Assembly (NCBI RefSeq): GCF_031846165.1
Contig: NZ_JAVRIE010000004.1
Span: 1 to 64,000 of the forward strand
Length of the DNA: 64,000 nt
From: Glaciecola blandensis
GTDB lineage: Bacteria; Pseudomonadota; Gammaproteobacteria; Enterobacterales; Alteromonadaceae
Direction of reading: 5' to 3'
Part shown: in pieces, positions 8,745 through 16,998 of the stretch
How the letters are laid out: the number at the start of each line of letters is the position of its first letter
Position numbering within the stretch: position 1 is the stretch's first letter
Program-made: the position numbers and the translations under genes
The notes under the pieces: generated by a model
The model's input: only the letters and a program-made list of their open reading frames with translations
Told to the model about the DNA's origin: nothing
Database searches by the model: none

Positions 8745-9800
8745 ATGTTTTTGCTGATTGTTTACGTGCTAATCGCACTTGGTTTTTCTTTTATATGCTC
8801 TATCGCGGAAGCCGTGATATTGAGCGTTTCGCAAGCTTATATTTCCTTGTTGCAAAAAGAGGGTAAGGCATCAGGCGATTTGTTAGCAAAACATACAAGT
8901 GATATCAACAAGCCGCTTTCGGCAATTCTAACACTGAACACGATTGCCCACACAATGGGTGCGGCAGGCGCCGGAGCGCAAGCAGCCGCTGTTTTTGGCG
9001 ACGCATATTTAGGGGTTATTTCAGCAGTTTTGACCCTACTTATCTTGGTATTTTCAGAGATTATCCCTAAAACCTTAGGCGCTACTTTTTGGCGTCAACT
9101 AGGACCAATCACGGCTTACTTCCTTAAATATTTGATCCTTGTTTTGTACCCATTTGTTGTAATGTCACAAAAGTTAACCAGTGGCTTTAAAGAAGACAGT
9201 CCACTGAAAGGACTTAGTCGCAGTGAACTTTTAGCGATGGCAGAACTGTCAGGCGAAGAAGGCCAACTAGCCAAACAAGAGTCTCGGTTCCTAAAGAGTC
9301 TGTTACAGCTTCATGAATTAACAGTGAAAGATGCTATGACACACCGTACCGTTGTTTTTTCTGCGCCTGAATCAATGACGGTAACCGCATTCATGGATGA
9401 AAAACTGCCAACCGAGTTTTCGCGTATTCCAGTCTATGAAGACGATCACCGAGAGAACATTAGCGGTTTTGTGTTGAAGTCAGATATTTTGTTAGCAAAA
9501 GCAAATAATGAGCATGATAAAAAGCTCTCAGAAATGACTAACTCGTTACCAACGGTTTTAAGTGATATGCCTTTATCGAGCACCTTTGACCAATTCTTAA
9601 AGTCACGTGTTCATATGGTGTTAGTGGTTGATGAGTATGGCGGTTTAGAGGGTATCTTGACCCTAGAAGATCTCTTAGAAAGCCTGTTAGGCATACAGAT
9701 AGTCGATGAAAGCGATACAAACGTGAGCATGAAGCAACTTGCTAAAGTTATGTGGCGTCGCAGAGAGCGCAGGCTCATGGGAAATGAAGATTCAGAATAG
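8745..9800 (+). CDS. CNNM/CorC-type membrane protein (DUF21 plus paired CBS domains)
   Basis: The 351-residue protein has an N-terminal DUF21 transmembrane domain (about residues 1-150, with IAEAVILS and FSEIIPKTLGA), a short acidic linker, and two CBS domains (about 195-255 and 265-322, with FSRIPVYEDD and LVVDEYGGLEGILTLEDLLESLLG). Proteins of this class are linked to magnesium/cobalt transport or its control through nucleotide binding by the CBS pair. It ends soon after CBS2 with a basic tail (WRRRERR) and lacks the C-terminal CorC/HlyC domain found in longer relatives. It is monocistronic. The transported ion cannot be deduced. Confidence 0.88.
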   Translation: MFLLIVYVLIALGFSFICSIAEAVILSVSQAYISLLQKEGKASGDLLAKHTSDINKPLSAILTLNTIAHTMGAAGAGAQAAAVFGDAYLGVISAVLTLLILVFSEIIPKTLGATFWRQLGPITAYFLKYLILVLYPFVVMSQKLTSGFKEDSPLKGLSRSELLAMAELSGEEGQLAKQESRFLKSLLQLHELTVKDAMTHRTVVFSAPESMTVTAFMDEKLPTEFSRIPVYEDDHRENISGFVLKSDILLAKANNEHDKKLSEMTNSLPTVLSDMPLSSTFDQFLKSRVHMVLVVDEYGGLEGILTLEDLLESLLGIQIVDESDTNVSMKQLAKVMWRRRERRLMGNEDSE

Positions 9801-9946
9801 TCAGCTTTGGAACCATTCTAAAAATTAGATAATAAGCTGCTATTTTTAGCGATTTTCTTTTTATTAAATCGGAGTAAATTATCAATCAAGCGCTAAGTCA
9901 CGAACTACTTAGTACAAGCATTGATAACACTTTGAGGAAATAAATT

Positions 9947-10399
9947 ATGAACACGCTATTACGTCAACACGCTTTTGTCGCCAATGAGTCATTCGCTCCA
10001 CTCGCACTTCGTTTGGTCGCCGGTATTATCTTTGTAGCTCACGGAGCACAAAAACTGTTCGGCTGGTTTGGTGGCTACGGTCTTGAGGGGACAGGTCAAT
10101 GGATGGCTTCAATCGGCCTTGAACCTGGCTACTTTATGGCATTGATGGCCGGAAGCGCAGAGTTCTTCGGCGGATTATTTTTACTCGCTGGATTGCTCAC
10201 TCGTGCGACAGGTCTGGTGCTAGCTGTCACAATGCTAGTCGCTATTTTTGCTGTTCACTTTGAGAATGGCTTGTTTATGTCGAATAACGGATACGAATTT
10301 GCATTGGCCTTATTTGCGGTTTCCGTTTCAGTTGCAGTATCTGGAGCAGGTCGCTTATCAATTGATTCTTTGGTGAATGCAAAATTAAACAAAGACTAA
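9947..10399 (+). CDS. DoxX-family inner membrane protein
   Basis: The 150-residue protein has four hydrophobic helices and the family signature LALRLVAGIIFVAHGAQKLFGWFGG, followed by GTGQWMASIGL and AEFFGGLFLLAGLLTRATG. DoxX/YphA-type proteins are small membrane proteins associated with redox or stress functions; the biochemical role is unclear. GAGG precedes the ATG at a suitable distance. The terminator after it also serves the convergent gene on its right. Confidence 0.9.
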   Translation: MNTLLRQHAFVANESFAPLALRLVAGIIFVAHGAQKLFGWFGGYGLEGTGQWMASIGLEPGYFMALMAGSAEFFGGLFLLAGLLTRATGLVLAVTMLVAIFAVHFENGLFMSNNGYEFALALFAVSVSVAVSGAGRLSIDSLVNAKLNKD

Positions 10400-10415
10400 T
10401 ATTCGCTAAGTAACT

Positions 10416-10442
10416 AAAGCCAGTCATTCTTGCTGGCTTTGT
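10416..10442. terminator. Bidirectional terminator between doxX-like and 10447 genes
   Basis: AAAGCCAG (10416-10423) and CTGGCTTT (10433-10440) form a perfect eight-pair stem with a nine-base loop. A residues on one side and T residues on the other allow use from both strands. Confidence 0.75.
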
Positions 10443-10446
10443 TCCC

Positions 10447-10890
10447 TCACAACTCACTTAAAATATGCTTCCATGCATTCAAATGATTCTGATAATTCTG
10501 TTTAAGCTGTTTGGTAACGGCATTGACTTCGCGTAAATCTTCTGGAATTTCACATAGGATCCGCCAGTGATTTAGGGTGTTTGTTGCTGCCGCTGTCAGC
10601 TGTGCAATACTGGCATTTGCATGCTTGTTAGTTTGTATTGCATCATCAGTTCGCTGACAAAAAGACTGCAGCGGTGAGTCTGCAATAGGTGCCATTGCTC
10701 TAGTGACTTCGTAATCTCGGCGCAGTTGTTGGTAGTGCTCATTACTCGAAGAGATATCACGTCCACTTTGATTGACTTCTTGTATAATAGCGTGCGCATA
10801 CGTCATTGTGTCGTATGTACTGAGATGTAACTGTTCAAACACTGCCTCTTTTGCCTGCAATCGTGGGTCAACGAACTTCTCATCTGACAT
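10447..10890 (-). CDS. Hypothetical cytoplasmic protein, helical
   Basis: I choose the ATG at 10888-10890 (MSDEKF, 147 residues) because AAGGGG lies six bases before it; the upstream ATG at 10923 has no such site. The protein has no signal peptide or membrane segment and looks mostly helical, with conserved-looking patches DPRLQAKEAVFEQL, HYQQLRRDYEVTRAM and a C-terminal LKQNYQNHLNAWKHIL. Three Cys residues are scattered. I do not recognise a family. It is divergent from nhaD, with about 200 bases between their starts. Confidence 0.7.
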   Translation of the reverse strand: MSDEKFVDPRLQAKEAVFEQLHLSTYDTMTYAHAIIQEVNQSGRDISSSNEHYQQLRRDYEVTRAMAPIADSPLQSFCQRTDDAIQTNKHANASIAQLTAAATNTLNHWRILCEIPEDLREVNAVTKQLKQNYQNHLNAWKHILSEL

Positions 10891-11108
10891 ACAACACCCC
10901 TTACACCTTAACTTGATATTCATTATTCAGCGTTATTATAGATACAAAGTCTAATCAAATATGGATTGAAATCAATGTTCTACATAGAGAAATAGTATAC
11001 TCTCCGCGCGTAATTTTTCGTCGTAGACCAATGTCTTATAGTGAGTTTTTCATTGTCTGATAAAAAGGCGTCAGCGCATTTCAATCTTTTTAATTTATGG
11101 AGTTTCGA

Positions 11109-12530
11109 ATGTTATTTCGATCTATCTGGGTGGTGATTATTTCTCTCGCTATGAGCTTCAATGTTTTTGCTAGCACTAGCGGCTCAAGTGAGGGAGGCAG
11201 TTTGATCAATCTTACGATGTCTCCATTGGGATATATTGCTATTGCTATTTTTGTCATTGCTTATGTATTTGTCATTCTAGAAGAGCAGTTGCATCTTCGA
11301 AAATCAAAACCAGTGCTCTTGGCCGCAGGTTTAATCTGGATACTCATCGCGATAGCCTATCAAGGACAAGCAGACCACACTTTAGTCGAGCAAGGGATAC
11401 GCCATAACTTCCTCGAGTATGCCGAGCTTTTCTTCTTTTTGCTTGTCGCAATGACTTATATTAACGCCATGTTAGAACGTGGTGTATTTGATGCGCTGCG
11501 TGACTATCTTGTTGGGAAGGGCCTTAGCTATCGTGGCTTGTTCTGGTTAACAGGGATTCTTGCATTCTTTATCTCGCCGATAGCCGACAACCTTACAACG
11601 GCGCTTGTGATGTGCGCGGTGATAATGGCAGTGGGTAAGGATAAGCCAGAGTTTATCGGATTGGCCTGTATTAATATTGTCGTTGCTGCAAACGCAGGTG
11701 GTGCTTTCAGCCCATTTGGTGACATTACAACATTGATGGTTTGGCAAAAGGGCATTGTTGAATTCTGGACTTTCTTCAATCTGTTCTTACCGTCGGTGGT
11801 TAATTTCCTGATCCCTGCTGCGATTATGAGCTTTGCGATTCCACAAGGAAAACCAAAGCAAGATGATGGCGCCAGCGCAATTAGAATAAAAAGTGGTGGA
11901 CTGGTTATCGTTGGCTTGTTTCTAGCTACCATTGTGACGGCGATTAGTTTTCACCTAGTGCTTCATATGCCGCCTGTTTACGGCATGATGACGGGATTTG
12001 CTTATCTTAAAATTTATTCGTTCTTCTTAAAGAAACAATCTACAAATTGGGAGCAGGAGCCAGATAGTTCACCCGGTTCAACGCCACACGGAAGCTATGG
12101 TAAATTTGATATTTTTAACAAAATCGCTCAAGCCGAGTGGGATACATTGTTTTTCTTCTACGGTGTGATTATGGCAGTCGGCGGCTTGGGCTTTATGGGC
12201 TATCTCGCCGTGACGTCAGAGTTTATGTATGGGCAATTAGGCGCATTGAATGCCAACATATTGGTTGGGATACTGTCTGCCATAGTAGATAACATCCCAG
12301 TAATGTTTGCGGTACTGACGATGAACCCGGAAATGTCACAAACGCAATGGTTATTAGTGACCTTAACCGCAGGTGTTGGTGGAAGCTTGTTGAGCATTGG
12401 CTCAGCAGCAGGTGTTGCCTTAATGGGTCAAGCCCGAGGTTATTACACCTTCTTTGGCCACCTAAAATGGATGCCCGTGATTGCGTTAGGTTATGCGGCA
12501 AGCATAGGCGTTCATTTATTAATTAACTAA
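11109..12530 (+). CDS. nhaD: Sodium/proton antiporter NhaD
   Basis: NhaD exports sodium (and lithium) in exchange for protons, which suits a marine or halotolerant cell. I start at the ATG at 11109, where GGAG sits six bases upstream, rather than at 11097; this gives 473 residues beginning with a cleavable-looking signal sequence ending VFAS. About a dozen membrane helices follow. Ion-transporter family landmarks are ISPIADNLTTALVMC, NAGGAFSPFGDITTLM and ILSAIVDNIPVMFAVLTMNP, which hold the polar residues of the transport path. The gene is monocistronic and ends in a strong terminator. No sodium or pH riboswitch that I can recognise is present in the leader. Confidence 0.94.
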   Translation: MLFRSIWVVIISLAMSFNVFASTSGSSEGGSLINLTMSPLGYIAIAIFVIAYVFVILEEQLHLRKSKPVLLAAGLIWILIAIAYQGQADHTLVEQGIRHNFLEYAELFFFLLVAMTYINAMLERGVFDALRDYLVGKGLSYRGLFWLTGILAFFISPIADNLTTALVMCAVIMAVGKDKPEFIGLACINIVVAANAGGAFSPFGDITTLMVWQKGIVEFWTFFNLFLPSVVNFLIPAAIMSFAIPQGKPKQDDGASAIRIKSGGLVIVGLFLATIVTAISFHLVLHMPPVYGMMTGFAYLKIYSFFLKKQSTNWEQEPDSSPGSTPHGSYGKFDIFNKIAQAEWDTLFFFYGVIMAVGGLGFMGYLAVTSEFMYGQLGALNANILVGILSAIVDNIPVMFAVLTMNPEMSQTQWLLVTLTAGVGGSLLSIGSAAGVALMGQARGYYTFFGHLKWMPVIALGYAASIGVHLLIN

Positions 12531-12556
12531 ACCACCGTTTGTATTTCCTAAAACCG

Positions 12557-12590
12557 ACAAAGTCCATATTTACTATGGGCTTTGTGCGTT
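12557..12590 (+). terminator. Terminator of nhaD
   Basis: ACAAAGTCCATA (12557-12568) and TATGGGCTTTGT (12574-12585) make a 12-pair stem with one G-U pair and a five-base loop, then GCGTTTTA. Confidence 0.75.
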
Positions 12591-12693
12591 TTATCTATAA
12601 GCGCTTTCCCCTTCAAGTTAGGAATGTTGGCTTTGCTATGTAACTATCACTGTTAGCAAACGACTAATCTAATAAACCCAATACAAGATAATC

Positions 12694-13467
12694 ATGACAG
12701 AAGACTTTCGGCGTTTAATTGAAAAAAATGCAAATAAGATTAAACGCTTAGCCAGAAACTATTCATTTGGTAGAGAAAATAATGATTTAGAACAGGAGAT
12801 TTTTCTCCAGATCTGGCGGAGTTACTCTTCATTCTCTGCGCAATCTTCTATAGACATTCAAAATCAAATCATGAGCGCAACAAGCAATACTCAAATTTAT
12901 TATCGAAACGTAAAGCGAAACTTCATCATCGAGACCACTGTTTCGATTCTGGCTTTCTTGTTTGTGATTGCGATGATGGTGTTTGGTGATTGGTTAATGG
13001 CAAAAACATTATTCGAGTTTTCTTTAAACGAACATATTAGTGGAACGGGGAAAGTAAATAATCTGATGATATTCAGTTTTGTTCTGATGGCAATCTACTG
13101 CATTACCACTCCTATCAAGCTTTGGCGATCAATTAAGCCAGATGAAACCTTAAGTTGGTCGCTAAGTGACAGAGTAAAAAGTGAAATTGGAAGACTGACC
13201 TTGCAATTACATTTTTGGAAAAAATCACCTATATGGTCATTTCTACCCGCCATCATCATTGGGGTGTCTTTTTTCTGGGGCTTGCAGTTTAGTCTGTTAG
13301 GGACTTGGGCTCCCAGTATTTACCTAATGGCCTATTTTGCATTGCTTGGCCTAATGACCTTTGGCGGGTTTTGGCTGAAAAAGCATATGCTTCAAAATGA
13401 AATAGAGCCACTGCTGCAAGAATTGCAAACGCTAGACACTGAATTAGTGGCTCTTAATAACGACTAA
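12694..13467 (+). CDS. Chimeric protein: ECF sigma region-2-like N-terminus joined to a four-helix membrane domain
   Basis: Residues 3-47 read like region 2.1-2.2 of an ECF sigma factor: FRRLIEKNANKIKRLARNY, then the core-binding signature DLEQEIFLQIWRSYSSF. Regions 2.3-2.4 and region 4, needed for promoter recognition, are missing. From about residue 52 the sequence becomes a membrane protein: a basic linker YYRNVKRNFIIE, helices at about 81-103, 122-141, 182-202 and 208-228, and a heptad-like tail (EIEPLLQELQTLDTELVAL). In many marine gammaproteobacteria an ECF sigma gene is followed by a small membrane protein gene, so a deletion fusing the two is a reasonable explanation. The frame is intact over 257 codons. 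Function is unknown. Confidence 0.65.
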   Translation: MTEDFRRLIEKNANKIKRLARNYSFGRENNDLEQEIFLQIWRSYSSFSAQSSIDIQNQIMSATSNTQIYYRNVKRNFIIETTVSILAFLFVIAMMVFGDWLMAKTLFEFSLNEHISGTGKVNNLMIFSFVLMAIYCITTPIKLWRSIKPDETLSWSLSDRVKSEIGRLTLQLHFWKKSPIWSFLPAIIIGVSFFWGLQFSLLGTWAPSIYLMAYFALLGLMTFGGFWLKKHMLQNEIEPLLQELQTLDTELVALNND

Positions 13468-13473
13468 GCAATA

Positions 13474-13502
13474 GGAAACTCGGCATTAGTTGTCGAGTTT
13501 CC
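13474..13502. terminator. Hairpin between convergent genes
   Basis: GGAAACTCG (13474-13482) and CGAGTTTCC (13494-13502) form a perfect nine-pair stem overlapping the end of the TonB-domain gene. There is no long T-run, so efficiency is uncertain. Confidence 0.45.
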
Positions 13503-14283
13503 AATCCAAACGCACTTTAAGATCTGTCATTTGGTTTTTTTTATCAGCAGGACGGTTTTCAGGATAATAAACCCATCTCTCTAGTGCCTTAATTCCGGCA
13601 CTATCAAAAACGCCTTCAGGGAAGCTATCAATGACTCTTATATTACCTGTTGTGCCGTCTTCATTGAGATCAAATAACATCACAACATGCCCTTCAATAC
13701 GTTCGCGTGAGGCCTCTAAAGGATATTGAGGCGGAAAACGAAGGTCTTTTCTTTCCGGATGTCCTCGCTGAACGTCGATAGACACGAGCTGTTCATCTTT
13801 CGAAGTGAAAGGTATTCCCATAAAGCGATGGTACTCTTGCTTTGCAGCCAAGGCTTTTTCGCGCAGTTGTAGGGCAACAGAAATATCGTAAACAAGTTTT
13901 AATGCAAATTTTTGATGGCCAGCATTCAGTTTCTTTTGGGCTACAGCATACTCGGCTTTGTTTAAGGCCTCTTGATAAGTATCTTTATCTAAAAAGTAGA
14001 GCTGACTCAATCGAAATGCAAGAAAAGCATCTTCGAATCCTGTAGATGGTTTTGCACTTTCGTATCTCTCTATTTTGCTGCTCGCATCGGAATCTGAGTA
14101 CCTATCCAATAGACTAAGTTGTTGGCTTAAGTCATTGCTTAAGTAACTATTAGATTTGGTGAGTAAGCAAGCGTAGGTATAATCATCATTGCATTCACTT
14201 TTTTGGTTGGTGGTGACTTTGCAAGCAGGTAAGCCGACTAAGCAAATAGTAATGAGTAATAAGACTTGAAACGTTCTGTCCAT
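13486..14283 (-). CDS. Putative lipoprotein with C-terminal TonB-like domain
   Basis: The 265-residue protein begins with a hydrophobic signal ending LVGLPAC (Cys21), a lipobox-like site with Pro at -2, and continues with a helical region of tetratricopeptide character (LSQLYFLDKDTYQEALNKAEYAV). Residues from about 185 form a TonB C-terminal fold: PPQYPLEASRERIEGHVVML, VIDSFPEGVFDSAGIKALERW. TonB normally contacts outer-membrane receptors from an inner-membrane anchor with a Pro-rich spacer; here there is neither an ordinary N-terminal anchor nor a spacer. It therefore is not a standard energy transducer and may act in periplasmic protein interactions. AAGGA precedes the ATG by nine bases. 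It is divergent from the ABC exporter operon. Confidence 0.75.
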   Translation of the reverse strand: MDRTFQVLLLITICLVGLPACKVTTNQKSECNDDYTYACLLTKSNSYLSNDLSQQLSLLDRYSDSDASSKIERYESAKPSTGFEDAFLAFRLSQLYFLDKDTYQEALNKAEYAVAQKKLNAGHQKFALKLVYDISVALQLREKALAAKQEYHRFMGIPFTSKDEQLVSIDVQRGHPERKDLRFPPQYPLEASRERIEGHVVMLFDLNEDGTTGNIRVIDSFPEGVFDSAGIKALERWVYYPENRPADKKNQMTDLKVRLDWKLDN

Positions 14284-14321
14284 AGGGAAGTATCCTTAAA
14301 ATCCGTTTTATTTCGTTTTCG

Positions 14322-14364
14322 TTTAGTGCATTAGCACTAAAGTTTAGCCATCAACATTAGTGCT
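14322..14364. promoter_or_regulatory. Triple TTAGTGC half-site cluster between divergent genes
   Basis: TTTAGTGC (14322-14329) and GCACTAAA (14334-14341) form a perfect inverted repeat with a four-base centre; a further copy, TTAGTGCT, lies at 14357-14364. The cluster sits 39-81 bases upstream of the TonB-domain gene start and looks like a regulator binding site. The regulator is unknown. Confidence 0.4.
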
Positions 14365-14494
14365 TGTCTCTGGTCATTTGAATATAAAGGAACAGTTGAG
14401 AATAACAAGTGCATTCTAGCTTATGCACAATTGCATTCACTTTTTAGCCAAAAATTTGGCATAATAGATCATCAGCAAATCACATCTAGTTGTT

Positions 14495-14508
14495 TGTTCG
14501 TACGAACA
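14495..14508. promoter_or_regulatory. Perfect 14-base palindrome upstream of the ABC exporter operon
   Basis: TGTTCGTACGAACA is fully self-complementary and lies 72 bases before the exporter ATG. Size and symmetry fit an operator of a dimeric (for example TetR-family) repressor, but no such regulator gene is adjacent. Confidence 0.45.
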
Positions 14509-14580
14509 CCGATAAAACCGAAATATCAGCAGTTACGCTAATAAAAACGATAATAATTTGATAATTGCTCGAGAGGCAGA

Positions 14581-15513
14581 ATGAAAGCATTAGACATTAA
14601 AGGCTTGGCTAAAACTTATAAAGGTGGCGTCCAGGCACTCAAAGGCATTGATTTAAGTGTAGAAGAGGGTGACTTTTTCGCCTTGCTGGGCCCGAATGGC
14701 GCAGGTAAATCTACCACCATCGGGATCATCAGTTCATTGGTGAATAAATCTGAAGGTAGTGTTGAAATTTTTGAACACGATTTGGCGACTGATATTGTCA
14801 ATGCTAAAAGTTGCATTGGTTTAGTACCTCAAGAATTTAATTTTAATCAGTTCGAAACTCTTTTCCAAATTGTGGTGAATCAAGCCGGTTATTATGGCGT
14901 TCCTAGAGCGCTAGCAAAAGAGCGAGCTGAAAAGTACCTAAAGCAGCTTGACCTTTGGGATAAGCGAAATGCCGCGGGTCGTGAATTGTCGGGCGGAATG
15001 AAGCGTCGTTTGATGATTGCTCGTGCCTTAATGCATGAGCCGAAAATGCTGATTCTGGACGAACCGACAGCGGGCGTCGATATTGAAGTTCGCCGTTCAA
15101 TGTGGAAGTTTTTGAAAGAGATTAATGAGCAAGGTATTACGATAATTCTGACTACTCACTATCTTGAAGAAGCTGAGATGCTTTGCCGCAATATTGCCAT
15201 TATCGACAAAGGAAAAATTGTTGAAAACACCAGTATGAAAGCTTTGCTCGCCACATTAAATGTCGAAACCTTTGTGTTTGACCTTGCCTCAGGTGCAAGT
15301 AAAGTCCAAATCGAAGGTTTTGAGTCTAGAGCAAGTGACGATCAAACCTTGGAAGTGGATGTGCCAAAAACCAGCGGTTTAAACCCCGTTTTTGAAGAAC
15401 TATCAAAACAAGAAATTCAAGTGATGAGTATGCGAAATAAATCCAATCGACTAGAGGAACTGTTTGTTCGATTAGTCGAAGCGAATCAAGCAAAAGGAGA
15501 GGCTGATGAGTAA
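14581..15513 (+). CDS. yadG: ABC transporter ATP-binding protein, YadG type
   Basis: The 310-residue protein has a full ABC nucleotide-binding domain: Walker A GPNGAGKST near residue 38, Q-loop VPQEFNF, signature LSGGMKRRL, Walker B MLILDEPTAG and the H-loop TTHYLEE. It follows E. coli YadG closely, including NAKSCIGLVPQEFNFNQFET and the C-terminal MRNKSNRLEELFV. It would energise export by the membrane partner encoded directly downstream. Its stop overlaps that gene by eight bases (15506-15513), which implies translational coupling. The substrate of YadGH is not established. Confidence 0.93.
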   Translation: MKALDIKGLAKTYKGGVQALKGIDLSVEEGDFFALLGPNGAGKSTTIGIISSLVNKSEGSVEIFEHDLATDIVNAKSCIGLVPQEFNFNQFETLFQIVVNQAGYYGVPRALAKERAEKYLKQLDLWDKRNAAGRELSGGMKRRLMIARALMHEPKMLILDEPTAGVDIEVRRSMWKFLKEINEQGITIILTTHYLEEAEMLCRNIAIIDKGKIVENTSMKALLATLNVETFVFDLASGASKVQIEGFESRASDDQTLEVDVPKTSGLNPVFEELSKQEIQVMSMRNKSNRLEELFVRLVEANQAKGEADE

Positions 15514-16288
15514 TCGTAATTTAACAGCACTCTCCACTATCTGGATAAAAGAGTGCACACGTTTTTTAAGAATCTGGGTACAAACATTAGTACCGCCTGC
15601 TATTACTATGTCTTTGTACTTTGTCATTTTCGGTAAAATGATTGGCAGTCGGATCACGCTCGACGGTGATTTTAGCTACATGGAATTTATCGTACCTGGT
15701 CTTATCATGATGGCGGTGATTACTAATTCATATTCTAATGTGTCATCGTCATTTTTCAGTGCTAAGTTTCAACGCAATGTGGAAGAGTTGCTTGTTGCGC
15801 CAGTACCAACATGGGTCATTATCATGGGCTTTGTCGGTGGCGGTGTCGCTCGTGCTGCAATCATTGGTGTTATTGTAACGCTTGTATCAATGCTATTCAT
15901 TGATATCGAAATTGCCCATTTCGGTGTGCTCATCGTAACGCTTTTGCTTACCTCAGTGCTATTTGCCACGGCAGGTTTAATTAATGGTATCTATGCTAAA
16001 AGCTTTGATGACATCAGTATTATTCCTACTTTTGTGCTGACTCCTTTGACCTATTTGGGTGGGGTTTTCTACTCTGTGTCGATGCTGCAAGCGGTATTCA
16101 ATGAGTTTTGGCAAAATGTTATCCAGCTCAATCCTATTTTCTACATGGTAAACGGTTTCCGATACGGCTTCCTTGGGCAAGCCGATGTGAATTATATGAC
16201 TGCCTTGGTAATATTGTTGGTATCAAATGTTGTGTTGTTTGCCATCGCTTATCGCTTGTTATCGAAAGGCACAGGCATACGCGCTTAA
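15506..16288 (+). CDS. yadH: ABC transporter permease, YadH type
   Basis: This 260-residue ABC-2 type membrane protein has six hydrophobic segments and the family stretches WIKECTRFLRIWVQTLVPP, FIVPGLIMMAVITNSYSNV and FVLTPLTYLGGVFYSVSML. It forms the membrane half of the exporter with the preceding ATPase. The start overlaps the ATPase gene, and its stop TAA shares one base with the ATG of the next gene (16286-16290, TAATG), so the three genes are a tightly coupled operon. Confidence 0.92.
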   Translation: MSNRNLTALSTIWIKECTRFLRIWVQTLVPPAITMSLYFVIFGKMIGSRITLDGDFSYMEFIVPGLIMMAVITNSYSNVSSSFFSAKFQRNVEELLVAPVPTWVIIMGFVGGGVARAAIIGVIVTLVSMLFIDIEIAHFGVLIVTLLLTSVLFATAGLINGIYAKSFDDISIIPTFVLTPLTYLGGVFYSVSMLQAVFNEFWQNVIQLNPIFYMVNGFRYGFLGQADVNYMTALVILLVSNVVLFAIAYRLLSKGTGIRA

Positions 16289-16998
16289 TGGAGTCAAAGC
16301 CAAGAGAAATTTCAAGCAATCAGCTTGGCGTGCATGAAAACCTTCTCGAATTAGTCGAGAAGTATCGCCTCTCTGCATTTCAAAAGCCTATTGCAGAGCA
16401 CACGAAAAAGGCTTTCGAATCTGTACTTGCGTGGTTGGAAGGTTACCGTGGTGATGTGATAATCGACGCTTGTTGTGGTGTGGGCGAAAGCAGTTTAGTG
16501 CTAGCGAAACAGTATCCGAACGCTCGGATAATAGGGATTGATAAGTCTAGTGCTCGATTGGACAAGCATCAACACTATGCAAAGCATACTGGCGATACAG
16601 AGAATCTTGACTCTCCAGCTAACGTGCGTGTGTTCCAAGCCGACTTGAATGATTTTTGGCGCCTATTCGCAGAAGCACTAAAACATAATCGCTGGTCGAT
16701 TGTGCGTCAGTGTTTGTATTACCCTAATCCTTATCCTAAAAAATCGCAGGTCCAGAAACGTTGGCATGCAAGCCCAGCTTTTGCCAGTATGCTGGCATGT
16801 GGGCAAACGATTGAAGTGAGGAGCAACTGGTTAGTTTACCTGCAGGAGTTTCAACAAGCCTTGAGCGTATACAATATCGATAGCGTCATAGAAGCGGTTT
16901 CAGGCAGCCCAATCACGCCGTTTGAAAGAAAGTACTCAGGCTCGGGTCAGCCATGTTGGCAGCTTTATACGCTAGCAGCTGGCGAAGATAAGAAGTAG
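16288..16998 (+). CDS. TrmB-like SAM-dependent methyltransferase (divergent)
   Basis: I start at the ATG overlapping the permease stop (16288), giving 236 residues. The Rossmann-type SAM site is DACCGVGESSLVLA, followed by ARIIGIDKS. The segment YYPNPYPKKSQVQKRWHASP corresponds in position to the PDPWPKxRHxKRR motif of tRNA (guanine-46-N7) methyltransferases, but the residues differ enough to suggest a paralogue rather than the canonical TrmB. Size fits TrmB (about 230-240 residues). Why it is coupled to an exporter is unclear. Its 3' end overlaps the convergent EAL gene by 34 bases. Confidence 0.75.
   Translation: MESKPREISSNQLGVHENLLELVEKYRLSAFQKPIAEHTKKAFESVLAWLEGYRGDVIIDACCGVGESSLVLAKQYPNARIIGIDKSSARLDKHQHYAKHTGDTENLDSPANVRVFQADLNDFWRLFAEALKHNRWSIVRQCLYYPNPYPKKSQVQKRWHASPAFASMLACGQTIEVRSNWLVYLQEFQQALSVYNIDSVIEAVSGSPITPFERKYSGSGQPCWQLYTLAAGEDKK

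Noticed and set aside
10891..11108. Possible sodium or pH riboswitch before nhaD
   Set aside because: No motif that I know is present and no long stable hairpin precedes the ribosome site; the TTGAAA and TATACT elements are 24 bases apart, too far for one promoter.
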